From Torymus aiolomorphi (Eukaryota; Arthropoda; Insecta; Hymenoptera; Torymidae), in the NCBI GenBank assembly GCA_036365515.1, contig CM070874.1, forward strand, positions 163,946,297-164,010,296: a stretch of DNA of 64,000 nucleotides, written 5' to 3'. Every line of letters starts with the position of its first letter. The stretch's first letter is position 1. A program made the position numbers and the translations under genes. The notes beneath the pieces were generated by a model that searched no databases, had not been told where the DNA came from, and saw only the letters and a program-made list of their open reading frames with translations. Shown in pieces: positions 24,298-35,429 of this stretch.

Positions 24298-25205
24298 TGT
24301 ATGAGCAAACTAAGTTTAAACATCGAAATTGAATAGTAATTGTCTAGTTTCAAAGGAAAATTAGCGACGTACAGAGGTATATACATGAACTGGATTTGTC
24401 AAAAAGAGAAAAGTATTATAAAAAATACAAAAAAACGGTAAATTGCGTTTTTAACGAGAAATATTAAAATAAATCAAATTAAAGAATTATATAAAAATTA
24501 TGACATTAGGAGTAGGATTTCGGGTAGAAAAATGGCTAAAAAATAGTTCAAAACGATAAAAAAAAATCGATTGTTTGGCCAAAAATCGGTACCTTCTTCC
24601 GATTTTTTTTTTTAACATAACTTTAGTTGACTTTGCTTCTGGTATCCTCAAAAATTATTATTATGGGATCTATTTTTTGTGTGTACATATTGTATGCATT
24701 TGTCATTGTATAATTTCATATTCAACGTCGTATACACATGATTTCAAACCTAATTAACTATTGAATAGAATTTATATTGTTATCACATTTGTAGGCTTAA
24801 AACTAAATTAAAGAAAATATAATGAAATGACAATTGTCATTCACTCTTTTATAGGAGTACAATTTATTTAAATTTTAGAGACTAATTTTCTTAATACAAC
24901 AACCTTGCGTATAATTTGCAGTGCATTTTCTTTTCCGCAGTTTGGAAATTTTCCTTACTTTAGATTTTCGAATTGGCCGCTTTCCGATGAGATTATATAC
25001 TTCCGATCTAAAAATTTATATTGCTATATTAATGTGTTTGAAGTTCTGAACGTTCATCGTGAGCGAAATATCGAAAATTTCAAAATTCGGTCTTTTTGAT
25101 ATTACCTCTTAAAGATATGCATAAAACATGTACAAACTGCAAAAATGTTATTTCCAAAGTTTATCCCCCCAAATCATCCTTAAAACCACCACGACTAGAC
25201 AATAC
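24298..25205. other. No gene recognised
   Basis: AT-rich DNA without a supported frame or repeat. The short frames at 24575-24757 and 24905-25099 are Ile/Phe/Tyr-rich and unconvincing. Confidence 0.45.
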
Positions 25206-26122
25206 ATGACAAAAAAATTGATACCATCTGAGTTTCTTAATTTAACACAAATTTTATGGCTGATATTTCTTACAGATGTTGAGATAGCTTTGCAAAAAAA
25301 TTGGCGATATGAAATTCGATCCGGAACCTTTCGCTTGAGGGGTGCAAAGGGGCTAAAATAGCGGAAAATACACGTAAAACACCGAGAAAAAATCATGTCT
25401 CGCGAGTTTATTAATTTAAGACAAATTTTATGGCTGAAATTACTTCAAGATGTTACCATAGCTTTGTAAAAAAATTGCCGATATGAAAATCGATCCAGAA
25501 CCTTTCGCTTGGGGGGTGCAAAGGAGCTAAAAACGCGGAAAATACAAAAAAAAATACCGTGAAAAAATCATCTCTCGTGAGTTTATTAATTTAACACAAA
25601 TTTCATGGCTGATATTTCTTCCAGATGTTGCCATAGCCGTCTAAAAAAATTGACGATATGAAATTCGATCCGGAACCTTTCGCTTGGAGGGTGCAAAGGG
25701 GCTAAAATAGCGGAAAATACACGTAAAACACCGAGAAAAAATCATGTCTCGTGAGTTTATTAATTTAAGACAAATTTTATGACTGAAATTACTTCAAGAT
25801 GTTGGTATAGCTTTGTAAAAAAATTTTCGATATGAAAATTGATCCGGAACCTTTCGCTTGGGGGATGCAAAGGGGCTAAAATAGCGGAAAATACACGAAA
25901 AATACCGTGAAACAATCATCTCTCGTGAGTTTATTAATTTAAGACAAATTTCATGGCTGATATTTCTACCAGATGTTGCCATAGCCTAGCAAAAAAATTG
26001 GCGATAGGAAATACGACCCGGAACCTTTCGCTTGGGGGGGTGCAAAGAGGCTAAAATAGCGGAAAATACACAAAAAATACCGTGAAAAAGTCATCTCTCG
26101 TGAGATTATTAATTTAACACAA
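25206..26122 (+). repeat. Satellite array, about 175-bp monomer (left part)
   Basis: The marker CGTGAGTTTATTAATTTAA recurs at 25401, 25576, 25750, 25924 and 26099, with spacings of 174-175 bp. Each monomer contains TTTTATGGCTGATATTTCT, GATGTTGCCATAGC and GGAACCTTTCGCTTGGGGG. The array continues at 31662 after an interrupting transposon whose target duplication (ACAA) lies inside the monomer. Minus-strand frames in the array result from the periodicity. Confidence 0.92.
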
Positions 26123-26653
26123 GGCCCATTCTAAATGGATTCAACGAGCAAAAAAAAATGAAAGTCTGTGATTTTTTTGTAACTCTGAGGTCATATTCTA
26201 CATTAAATTTCATTAGACACGTGTTTTTTTTTGTCGAAAAATAGTTTTGGAGCCCTGTAGCGCAATATAAAAAATTACATTGTGAAAACGTTATTTTGAA
26301 AATGAAAATTCGCATTTTCTTCAAATGGCCGTAGTTTTGGCCCAAGTTATCGTATCGGGACGTTTTTTTTTTAAATTGTGCGGAATTTTACCAGCTTTCA
26401 TGTGATTTTTTCAGATTTTAAATAACTTGAACAGTTTTTAAGATAAATTGAAAAAACTGAATAAAGTGCTTTTTCTTCAAAATTGAATTTCTCAAAAATA
26501 ACACCTTTTTTCGTGAAATTTGGATATGTTTTTCGTGGCCAAATAAGCTAGCTTTCTACTAAACGGCAGCGTGCCATCTTTCTTCGTTCGGAATATACAC
26601 TCTTACAAAGATAATTGCGATTTCTACACGTTTAAGCCTCATATGCGTTATGT
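26123..26653 (+). repeat. Left terminal inverted repeat (531 bp)
   Basis: Starts GGCCCATTCTAAATGGATTC. The similarity to the right repeat stops after CATATGCGTTATGT. Small indels and substitutions separate the two. The frame at 26109-26345 (minus) is inside this repeat and is also seen at the other end (31437-31625), so it is not a gene. Confidence 0.88.
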
Positions 26654-27162
26654 GCAGCGATACATTTTACACAGGGGCTGGCTGAAAGTTCTAAAGTTAA
26701 ATCTGGCATCTGTGTGTGAGAGATTAAGGGTACAGAATACACGGATGATAGTAATATATACACGATTGTAGTACCCTAAGTGCCCGCTAGATGGCAAGCA
26801 CAAACGCGCCACATTCAATGAAAAACATCACCCCAAGTGTATAAGTAGGGGCCTGCGGCACTCACTCGATCTACTCATTATTACCACATTATTTTGCCTG
26901 ATATTATTTTGCCTATTTGTCTAATCGCCAATCGTTATTTTTGCACTACTTACTTATGGCCTATACCTTGGTTATTGCTTTATTTATTTGCTCGAACGTA
27001 CTTTACGTTTACAACATATTTTGCATCAACTTTACTTGCGAGTGGGTTGGTGCAGAGACTCTGTAATTAAGAGTCACTCAAATTTATTTTCTCTCGCTGA
27101 CAAACCCTGACTATATAACTTTTCGTATACATTCAATCATATACGGATACATATCAACAAAC
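26654..27162 (+). promoter_or_regulatory. Non-coding leader before the transposase-like gene
   Basis: About 500 bp between the left terminal repeat and the first open frame. A TATA-like string (TATATAACTT) lies at 27112-27121, about 50 bp before the ATG at 27163. This is where the element's promoter is expected, but no diagnostic site is visible. Confidence 0.3.
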
Positions 27163-29280
27163 ATGCAAAAGGCTAAGTTTAGTTCCAAGAGAACTCAGAA
27201 GTGTCCGGATATCGGCAGTATTCATAAAAAGTACGTTTATGAAGATAGTAAACGGCCATTTCAATTACTTGACGATGTAGCAAATGGATTATTGATGGCT
27301 AACGAATATAAAAACAAGGATATAACAGAATATACCAAAGTGTGTGGAATTTTCTATGAAAAACTGAAGAAAATATCTGAAGAAATTTTTAAAGAAGCAG
27401 GAAAGTCAACGCCAACAGAATCTACATCATCTAATCAAACGCCTGAATCTCAAATTACGATGCTGGCAGATTCTCAAACCTCAATTTGCAGTGTTGAGTT
27501 GTATGAAGAAGTGAATGAAATACTCACTAAGAAAAAATTGTCTCTATCGCCATTCAAGCTTCCGTCAAATGTTGACGCGACAGCATTGCCAAATTACGTT
27601 AATCGCAAGCGCAAGCAATTATTAGATACTTTTTATGAAGAAACTGATTGCAAAATTAGGAAACTGTATAACGTCTCGTGGCAGAAATTAGAGTTTAATG
27701 AATGCAAGATATGCGACGAATGGAATGAAAACTTAAGTTTGGTGTTAGAAAATGAAAATCTAACTTTCATAGAAAAAGTACGATTGATGACTGTAGTACC
27801 TTCAAGTCTCTCAAGTAATTATATTTTATTGCACATAAGAGGAACCACAGATTATACGATCAGAGCTTCACAAAAGCTCGTAAAAAGTAAAGGTTTATAC
27901 GAAAAGCCCGATCCATATTCTGGAAATCCTGTGAAGACTGAAGTTATTGAGTTAGTTGAAAGATATTATCTAGACGACGATTTGGACTGTTCCGACAAAG
28001 TTCTAACAAAAATGATGTGATGAATGTTACAATCAATGGAGTTATAGAAAAAAAATCAAACATTTTCTAACTCGGAGCATCAAGGAAATTTGCGATCTAA
28101 TTATGAAACAAAATCCAGAAGTTACTATTTCAAGATCCAAGATTTTTCAATTGCGGCCAAAATGGGTATTAATTCAACCTTTAAACAATTCCTGTTTATG
28201 TGTCTAATGCGTCAATTCGACCTTATCGTAACAGCTCTAAAAATTGTGTTAAAAAAGAGTAAATCCGAGTTTCTTACACTTAAACAAGAGATCTTATCCA
28301 TGATTGTTTGCTCTATAGAAAATGAGTCGTGTATTCTTCGAGAGTGTAAAATTTGCAAAGATAAAACGATAACCGAAGAAAATTTTCATTTGGAAGAAGA
28401 TTTACTATTTGATGAAATAACTTTTGCAATTTGGGAAAAAAATGATCTTGTAAAGAAAACTTGCACATTAGATGTTTATCTCAAAGAGCTGAACAGTTGC
28501 GCAAATACAATGAGCAAACATAGACGAATGAAAGAGCTCCAGCAACGTGAAATCAAATCAGTAAAAGAAGATGGACTTTCGAGTAAAAATCGTTTAATTC
28601 TACACGGCGATTTTGCAGAAAATTGGGCCATCATTCAGCAAGATGCCATTCAGGGGTATCACTGGACTAATACACAAATTTCTATTTTTACATCGGTGTG
28701 TTATGTGGGAAAGATTACTACGAGATTTGGCATAATGAGTGACGATAGAAAACACGATTCAGCGTTCGCTTTAGCAGCTATGAAATTGATAACAGATGAG
28801 TGTATGAAACTAACTGCAGATGGGAAAAATGATATTACCATAATATCTGACGGTACTGCCAGTCATTTCAAGAACAGATTTCAATTTTATGAATTGGGAA
28901 AAGAATTCCATAAAGCGAAATGGATTTGTTCTGCAACTGGGCATGGAAAAGGTGCGTGCGATGGCATCGGTGGCTTATTAAAAGATTTTGCTACAACTCA
29001 TAACTTGTCTGCACCACCCAGCGAACGTATCAAAAATGCTGACGATTTTGTAAAATATGTCAGTGAGTATACCAGCAAAATAAGAATTATACTTTTGAAA
29101 ACCGAAGAATTGCAAAATTTTCGCACTCAAAAGACCGAGGAATGGGAAAAAGTTCAATCGATTAATGGCATTCGCGATAGTCATATTTGGCAAGTTATCC
29201 GAGAGACTGATGATGCAGAAATTGTGAATGTCGAAAGGCGAATGAGAAAAACAAACACACACGAATTATATTATTACTAA
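27163..29280 (+). pseudogene. DDE-type transposase-like gene of the long-TIR element, frameshifted
   Basis: Two long open pieces (27163-28020 and 28090-29280) form one gene. The first has a CKICDEW cysteine pair. The second has ECKICKDK, then LILHGDFAENWAI, ISDGTASHFKNRFQF and GHGKGACDGIGG. The acidic residues in the GDFAEN and SDGTASHFKN motifs are candidate catalytic positions. The combination DG-ASHFKN plus HGKGACDG-GG belongs to a family I know from repeats in insect and cnidarian genomes, probably Sola. Between about 28018 and 28210 conserved sequence lies in changing frames (a segment with FQLRPKWVLIQP is out of frame), so the first 35-40 residues of the second piece are spurious. At least two indels make it non-functional. 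Confidence 0.6.
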
Positions 29281-29595
29281 CTATTATATCGAAATTAGAA
29301 GTGTAATATATCAAATAAATAAATGTACTTTTTTTTACTTCTATTTATATTGGACGTTGATTTACTCCGACTCTTCTACTTATTTCTACTTATGTGACAC
29401 TACTTTAAAAATAATTTTAAACACACCATATCGTAAAGTTAGTACTTCATTCTCACCGAGGTGGAGGAAAACTGCTACGTTAATTCCCTACCCCCACTCT
29501 AGTTCCCAGCGCCACGCACATGTACGCTCGCCTTCGGCTCGGGTACAAAATGTGCGTTGCGCTAGAAATGAGAGTGAGATTAGGGAATAAATCTA
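29281..29595. other. Non-coding 3' part of the long-TIR element
   Basis: It contains AATAAATAAATG just after the stop of the transposase-like gene (about 29315-29325), a likely polyadenylation signal. It then has a GC-richer patch with the inverted strings CTCGCCTTCGGCTCG. Confidence 0.4.
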
Positions 29596-30889
29596 CGAGG
29601 GTCATTTGATAAGTACCTAGCCTACAAATGAAAACACCAAAATTTTACAAAAAATAAAATTTATTTTTCAATGTAGTCTCCTTTTAGTTGAATACACTTG
29701 GTCCAGCGGTGTTCCAATTTTTTTAACCCCGTTGAAAAAAATGTTTTCTCTTGGTTTGCAAAATAGGCCTCCGTGGCGGCGATTATTTCGTTATTGGAGT
29801 GGAATCTCTTCCCGGCGAGCGAATTTTTTAGGTTCGAAAACAAAAAAAAGTCGCACGGAGCCAAATCTGGAGAATACGGTGGATGGGGCAGCAGTTCGTA
29901 GCGTAATTCGACCAATTTAGCCGTGGCGAGTGCAGAAGTGTGAGCTGTTGCATTATCGTGGTGGAAAAGCACTTTCTTTTTAGACAAATGGGGCCGTTTT
30001 TCTTCTAACACGGCGTCAAATCGGCTCAATAGTTCGGCGTAGTACTGTCCTGTGACCGTTTTGCCCTTCTCCAGATAGTCAATAAAAATCACACCTTGAG
30101 AATCCCAGAAAACAGTGGCCATCACCTTTCCGGCCGACGGGACCGTCTTCGCCTTCTTCGGAGCAGGTTCATCGGGTAAGGTCCACTGTTTTGACTGCTC
30201 CTTGGTCTCTGCAGTGTAGTAGTGAATCCATGTTTCGTCGACGGTCACGTAACGACGCAAAAACTCTTTTGGATTGCGATTAAACAGCTCCAAACACTGC
30301 TCTGAACTGGTCACACGGATGCGCTTGTTGTCTGCAGTCAGCAAACGCGGCACCCACCTTGCTGACAGCTTCCTCATGCCTAAAATCTCATGTAGCATGT
30401 GCCACACGCGTTCTTCTGAGATGCCTACTATCGCAGCTATCTCGTGCACCTTTAATCGGCGGTCTGACAAAACGATATCGTGTATTTTTGTCACGTTCTC
30501 CTCCGTAGTGGCTGTTTTCGGAGCACATGGGCGTGGATCATCAAAAACCGACGTACGACCACGTTGAAACTCGTTATACCAAAATTTAACGGCCGCCATC
30601 GAAGGAGAAGCATTCCCATATACTGCATCCAAGCGTTCTTTAATTTCACTGCGCGATTTCCCTTCCAAAAACAAGAATCGAATTACCGACCGATATTGTT
30701 CTTTCTCCATTTTTTCAAAAATCAACGGACACATTTGCTTTCACACGCTCTCAAAAATAAACTACAACTCTGATCCGGCTGAAATTTCGTCTGTAACCGT
30801 TTACAGGAAGATACTGCACTGTAGTGTATTTCTGGTGCGATAGTGGCACCATCTGGCGGTGAGGCTAGGTACTTGTCAAATGACCCTCG
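29596..30889 (-). mobile_element. Mariner transposon, complete with terminal repeats
   Basis: The 28-bp terminal inverted repeats begin CGAGGGTCATTTGA and end AAGTACCTAGCCT, with one mismatch between ends. TA dinucleotides at 29594-29595 and 30890-30891 form the target duplication typical of Tc1/mariner elements. The length of 1294 bp is standard. It lies inside the long-TIR transposon and reads opposite to its gene. An intact frame and near-identical ends suggest recent arrival. Confidence 0.95.
29661..30734 (-). CDS. Mariner transposase
   Basis: Open frame of 357 residues, close to the usual 345-350. An N-terminal helix-turn-helix region (about residues 8-120) binds the terminal repeats. 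The linker motif WVPRLL is present (WVPHEL-type). The catalytic core shows Asp in VDETWIHYY, Asp in HHDNATAH and Asp in SPDLAPCD. The last two are separated by 34 residues, the mariner D34D signature. The second in-frame Met (MEKEQYRSV) is a plausible true start, giving about 349 residues. No stop or frameshift is visible, so it could be active. The enzyme cuts the element out and inserts it at TA. Subfamily not assigned. Confidence 0.93.
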   Translation of the reverse strand: MCPLIFEKMEKEQYRSVIRFLFLEGKSRSEIKERLDAVYGNASPSMAAVKFWYNEFQRGRTSVFDDPRPCAPKTATTEENVTKIHDIVLSDRRLKVHEIAAIVGISEERVWHMLHEILGMRKLSARWVPRLLTADNKRIRVTSSEQCLELFNRNPKEFLRRYVTVDETWIHYYTAETKEQSKQWTLPDEPAPKKAKTVPSAGKVMATVFWDSQGVIFIDYLEKGKTVTGQYYAELLSRFDAVLEEKRPHLSKKKVLFHHDNATAHTSALATAKLVELRYELLPHPPYSPDLAPCDFFLFSNLKNSLAGKRFHSNNEIIAATEAYFANQEKTFFSTGLKKLEHRWTKCIQLKGDYIEK

Positions 30890-31128
30890 TACAGCCTTTT
30901 TCACTTCATCGGCAAAAAATGAGAATGAATATTACGATAGTAGTGTTAAAAAAATGTATATTGCACTCGCGAATATAGTAGGCTGTGCGAAACTGCGCGT
31001 TTGTCGCCCTTACTTCGCTCGGGCAACAACTCTCACGCAGGGAGCACACGGCTCACCTTATTCCCCTGGTGCATAATATACTATTATCTATGTCTAAAGT
31101 TATCTAAAACATTACATTACGAGCCTAT

Positions 31129-31661
31129 ACATAACGCATATGAGGCTTAAACGTGTAGAAATCGCAATTATCTTTGTGAGGGTGTATCTTCCGAACGAAG
31201 GAAGATGGCTCGCTGCCGTTTGGTAGAAAGCTAGCTTATTTGGCCATGAAAAGCATATCCAAATTTCACGAAAAAAAGGTGGTGTTTTTGAGAAATTCAA
31301 TTTTGAAAAAAAGCACTTTTTTCAGTTTTTTCCATTTATCTTAAAAACTGTTCAAGTTATTTAAAATCTGAAAAAATCACATGAAAGCTGGTAAAATTCC
31401 GCACAATTTAAAAAAAAAACGTCCCGATACGATAACTTGGGCCAAAACTACGGCCATTTGAAAAAAATGCGAATTTTCATTTTCAAAATAACGTTTTCAC
31501 AATGTAATTTTTTATATCGCGCTACAGGGCTCCAAAATTATTTTTCGACAAAAAGAAAAAACACGGGTCTAATGAAATTTAATGTAGAATATGACCTCAG
31601 AGTTTCAAAAAAATCAAAGACTTGAATTTTTTTTGCTCGCTGAATCGATTTAGAATGGGCC
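31129..31661 (-). repeat. Right terminal inverted repeat (533 bp)
   Basis: Inverted partner of the left repeat, ending GAATGGGCC at 31661 and followed by the ACAA duplication. It lies beyond the nested mariner, which shows that the mariner landed inside an already complete element. Confidence 0.88.
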
Positions 31662-32330
31662 ACAAATTTTATGGCTGATATTTCTTCCAGATGTTGCCAT
31701 AGCTTGTAAAAAAATTGGCGAGAAGAAATTCGATCCGGAACCTCTTGCTTGGGGGGTGCAAAGGGATTAAAATAGCGAAAAATATTCGTAATACACCAAG
31801 AAAAAATCATGTCTCTTGAGTTTATTAATTTAAGACAAATTTTATGGCTGAAATTACTTCAACATGTTGCCATAGCTTTGTAAAAAAAGTTGCCGATATG
31901 AAAATCGATCCGGAACCTTTGGCTTGGAGGGTGCAAAGGGGCTAAAATAGCGGAAAATGCACGAAAAATACGGTGAAAAAATCATCTCTCGTGAGTTTAT
32001 TAATTAAGACAAATTTTATGCCTGATATTTCTTCCAGATGTTGCCATAGCCTTGCAAAAAAATTGGCGATAGGAAATTCGACCTGAAACCTTTCGCTTTG
32101 GGGGTGCAAAGGGGCTAAAATAGCGGAAAATACACGAAAAGTACTGTGAAAAATCATCTCTCGTGAGTTTATTAATTTAAGACAAATTTTATGGTTGATA
32201 TTTCTACCACATGTTGCCATAGCCTTGTAAAAAAATTGCCCACAAGAAATTCGATCCGGAACCTTTCGCCGGGGGGGTGCAAAGGGACTAAAATAGCGGA
32301 AAATATTCGAAAAAATGTTTTCATATCGGC
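31662..32330 (+). repeat. Satellite array, about 175-bp monomer (right part)
   Basis: Continuation of the 25206-26122 array after the inserted transposon. Monomer markers lie at 31815, 31990 and 32162. The array ends with a degraded monomer near 32330. The phase matches the left part once the transposon and one ACAA are removed. Confidence 0.9.
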
Positions 32331-33361
32331 AATTTTTACTAAGAGTACAACAATGGTAAAGACCATTGAGGCGAGGACTTAAAGAAGAAAAACATGATTA
32401 CAGCTGACCCGTCAATTCCAAAGAAAATGGGATTTTTGTATTTAAATAAACGCTGCATTTGATATAAAATTTTTTTCCTTCTTTTTTTAATAAAAATAAT
32501 GTTTATTGAAATTTATTCGCTTAATTAACATTGCCTGTATAAGATTCGAAATATTTGTTTAGTTTATCGTTGTGACCTAATTTTTCTAATTGGTTTACTG
32601 CATCTACCGTTAATTGTGACACAGTATCCGTAGATGATGAAGTCGGTTCCTGGTTCTTGAAGGACTGAATGTTAGACCTTACGATTTTAATTTTTTTATT
32701 TAAGGTTAAATTAATGAATTTTTCTACTTCACTTTGATTCTTTTGTTTGATAAATTCTTCTCGTGGAAGCCAGGCTTCACCTTCAAGAGTCTTTCCCCGT
32801 TTGAAATTCTTCAGAGCCGTCTTTCACGCTCTCATGGGTATTTTCCTCTTTACCGGAACTGTTTTATAACCCTCACAATCTGGGTTCATCTACAATGAAT
32901 AAATTATGCATTTGTTAGAAATACTTCGATTATATATCATTATTTATTTATTATAATTAAATTTATTAATGATTTATTATTATTATTATTAATTAGTATT
33001 TACTTAATTTATTAATTATTTACTTATCATTAATTATTTATTTATTGATTATTACTAATTATTTATTTATAATCACTAATTTATTTATTTAAATATTGTT
33101 TATTATTTACTATTCTATTTTTAAATTGCTCAAGGCTCTTTCTAGTTTAAGAACTTCAGCATCCTCAAAATTGTTGCTTATTTATCTACTGAAAACCCTT
33201 ATGAACTGATTTGGTTACGCTAATCTGTAATCCGTGATATTTGTTCCCCCTCCAGTTGTCGGAATCTTTCGTTATTATGCTGACCGGCTTCTATAATCGT
33301 ATTAATTATTTTGCGCAATTTTCGGATTTTTATATAGAGCGCTAAATAACGTTACGGCAAT
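32331..33361. other. No gene recognised; AT-rich simple sequence
   Basis: Includes a long run of TTATTTATTAATTA-like simple sequence at about 32935-33110. No supported frame. Confidence 0.45.
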
Positions 33362-33420
33362 AATTCCCCTTTTTATCAACTTTTCTACGGAAAGAAAATT
33401 TGATAAGAAGGGGAATTACC
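33362..33420. repeat. Short imperfect inverted repeat
   Basis: AATTCCCCTTTTTATCAA near 33363 is complementary, with a small bulge, to TTGATAAGAAGGGGAATT near 33400. The loop is about 20 bp. It may be the remains of a transposon end; the broken gene at 33435 follows directly. Confidence 0.55.
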
Positions 33421-33434
33421 CTGATGCTAAAGCA

Positions 33435-35060
33435 TTGCAACGAAAGGTGGTCGATAACGAAATCGATATGGCCGCCCGACACACAACTACGTTGAATGAA
33501 GTAGCTAATTTTTTTAGACATTTAGTTCTGGTTTTCGGAACTGAATTTTTGTCTAAAAACTTTACAAAACCGAAAAAGAATATATTGAGTATGATTTTGA
33601 TAGTTCAATTCATAATGATTTTATAAAAGATTCACCTTTTTAAAAATACTTCGTCGAAGTATATAAAACTACACTTATGAATGTTGACTTGATGGGGCAA
33701 AAAAATAAACAATATTCTCAGGACTTCATGGACTACTTAATGACTACGTTAATGGCGTATTTTCTTCTATCATCCGCAGTTATGATTAAAGAGTTTAAGA
33801 TTACTAGAGACACAAATGCAACAGTGGAAAATTGGAGGAAAATTGAGAAATATTTCAACTTTGATGGAGTTAAAAAAATTTGGCTCCGAGGCATATACAA
33901 GAAAAAGAGTCAATCTTGAAACAGCGACTTCGTGAACGAGAACTTGATCTCTTAACTACAAGACAAGATCGTAACAAGAATAAGAAAAAAAAAAAGACTT
34001 AAGAAAGAAACGGTTACAAAAACAAAGAAACAGAAAAGAAAATTTGAAATAAAAGAAAAATGTTATATAAACTCAAAAAAGAGGATGAAAATGAAAAATT
34101 CCTGGAAGAGTGTTGGAAAAGATCTAATAAGAATAATTCTTATTTCGAAACATCGAAATTGTTGGGATCAAATCAAAATAAAATGACTAAATTAGATGTT
34201 GAAAATGACTTTCCAGGGTTGAGAGAAAATGTCGAACTACTGCAAGATGTAAAGGAATTATCCGAATCAAAGATAAACATGGATTCTTCCGCAATAAGCG
34301 AAGACGAAAATATACAATTTGATTTACCAAAAGTTGAAATCCAAAATGGTTCATCAAGTATGATAGAAATTAAACATAACAATCTAAAACTTCAACCAAA
34401 GATCAATTTAAAGATGAAGATTTTAAATCACAAAAATGTGAAGCTTCCACGATTAACAAAGAAGAACTTTTTAACAATTGTTGGAAAAACTTTTTGTCGC
34501 ATGCGATTACTTGACCGCTTAACTATCTAAAAATCAATAAATCATTAGATGGGTTAAACATCAATGATTCACCCATGAAATCATTAAATCGAAATGAATA
34601 AGTTGACGACAATCAATGCATTCACAGGATAACGACTAATGCTAGAAAGTTTTTATACTAGCACTTAATTTATACTTCACTGATAACATAATAAGAAATA
34701 GTCAATTGTTAAATGGTTTCCACAACTACATGTCATCGATCGATTTTACATCATACAGAATTTTCCTATTTCCCATTCACATAATCTACTCAGCACATTA
34801 CACATTATTAGTAATTGTACCACAATATGAACTGTTCATATACCTAGATTCTATGCATGGAATGCCTCCCAGAGGATTTATTGAAAAAATGATGTCAATA
34901 TACCAAAAATATATATGTGATAAAAGGAAAGTCCTAAAGGATCTGTGAATTGGGAAAACTGAACACTGCATGTACCACAAGGCATACCGAAACAAATTCA
35001 CGCAAACTGCAGAGTCCATGTATGTACATTGACGTACATAATTTGTTCAGGTACTAACAC
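33435..35060 (+). pseudogene. Broken gene with an Ulp1/C48 peptidase-like C-terminal end
   Basis: Open pieces at 33435-33626, 33677-33919, 34060-34530 and 34706-34948 lie in a row on the plus strand. The third is Lys/Glu/Asn-rich and probably disordered. The fourth reads HIIYSAHYTLLVIVPQY and then IYLDSMHGMP, the His...Asp part of a Ulp1/SENP cysteine peptidase (usually HW and LDS). After a stop, 34950-35040 continues HVPQGIPKQIHANCRVHVCT, which matches the Gln...Cys part, but with NCRV where DCGV is typical. So key positions are altered and frames broken. Such peptidase domains occur in several DNA transposon families. The earlier segment DTNATVENWRKIEKYF fits that origin. Function is lost. 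Confidence 0.5.
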
Positions 35061-35429
35061 ATATACAGATAATGATATGAACTAAGCACGAAAAAGTATC
35101 GCTACTATGATAACTTGTTATGAAAACGAATATCAAGTACTAAAGCAAAAAAAAAAAGCAATTCCTAAAAGTAACCCAGAAATTTTAAATATCGTACACA
35201 AAAACTAAATGAGATACCAAAGGAAACCTCCAATTTTGGGGTTTATGAGAACTATAGCGTTGTTAGCATCACTATCATTGTTAGTAGATAATTAATTTTG
35301 ACATGAAAATTTTTCTGAGCTTCTTTCAGATGTGTAGTAAATACTCAGGTATTTAAAAAGAGGTCTATTAACTCCATGCATATAACTCGTGGCAATTGCC
35401 GGACACAACCTACAGCGGTCAACGTATTT
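35061..35429. other. No gene recognised
   Basis: AT-rich spacer between the peptidase-like pseudogene and the satellite. Confidence 0.4.

Larger units (their letters stand above)
26123..31661 (+). mobile_element. Long-TIR DNA transposon, Sola-like candidate, carrying a nested mariner
   Basis: The left terminal repeat 26123-26653 and the right one 31129-31661 are inverted, about 530 bp each, beginning GGCCCATTCTAAAT. The flanking ACAA (26119-26122 and 31662-31665) is a 4-bp target duplication. Removing the element restores an uninterrupted satellite monomer, which fixes both ends. Without the mariner it is about 4.24 kb. It carries a broken transposase-like gene (27163-29280). A 4-bp duplication and a DDE-like protein fit the Sola superfamily, but I assign this only tentatively. 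Confidence 0.85.

Noticed and set aside
25148..25982. Small genes on the minus strand of the 175-bp satellite
   Set aside because: Each monomer yields the same frame with changes at all codon positions; this is satellite periodicity.
28978..29262. Minus-strand ORF inside the transposase-like gene
   Set aside because: It is a shadow of the plus-strand coding sequence with its GHGKGACDG motif.
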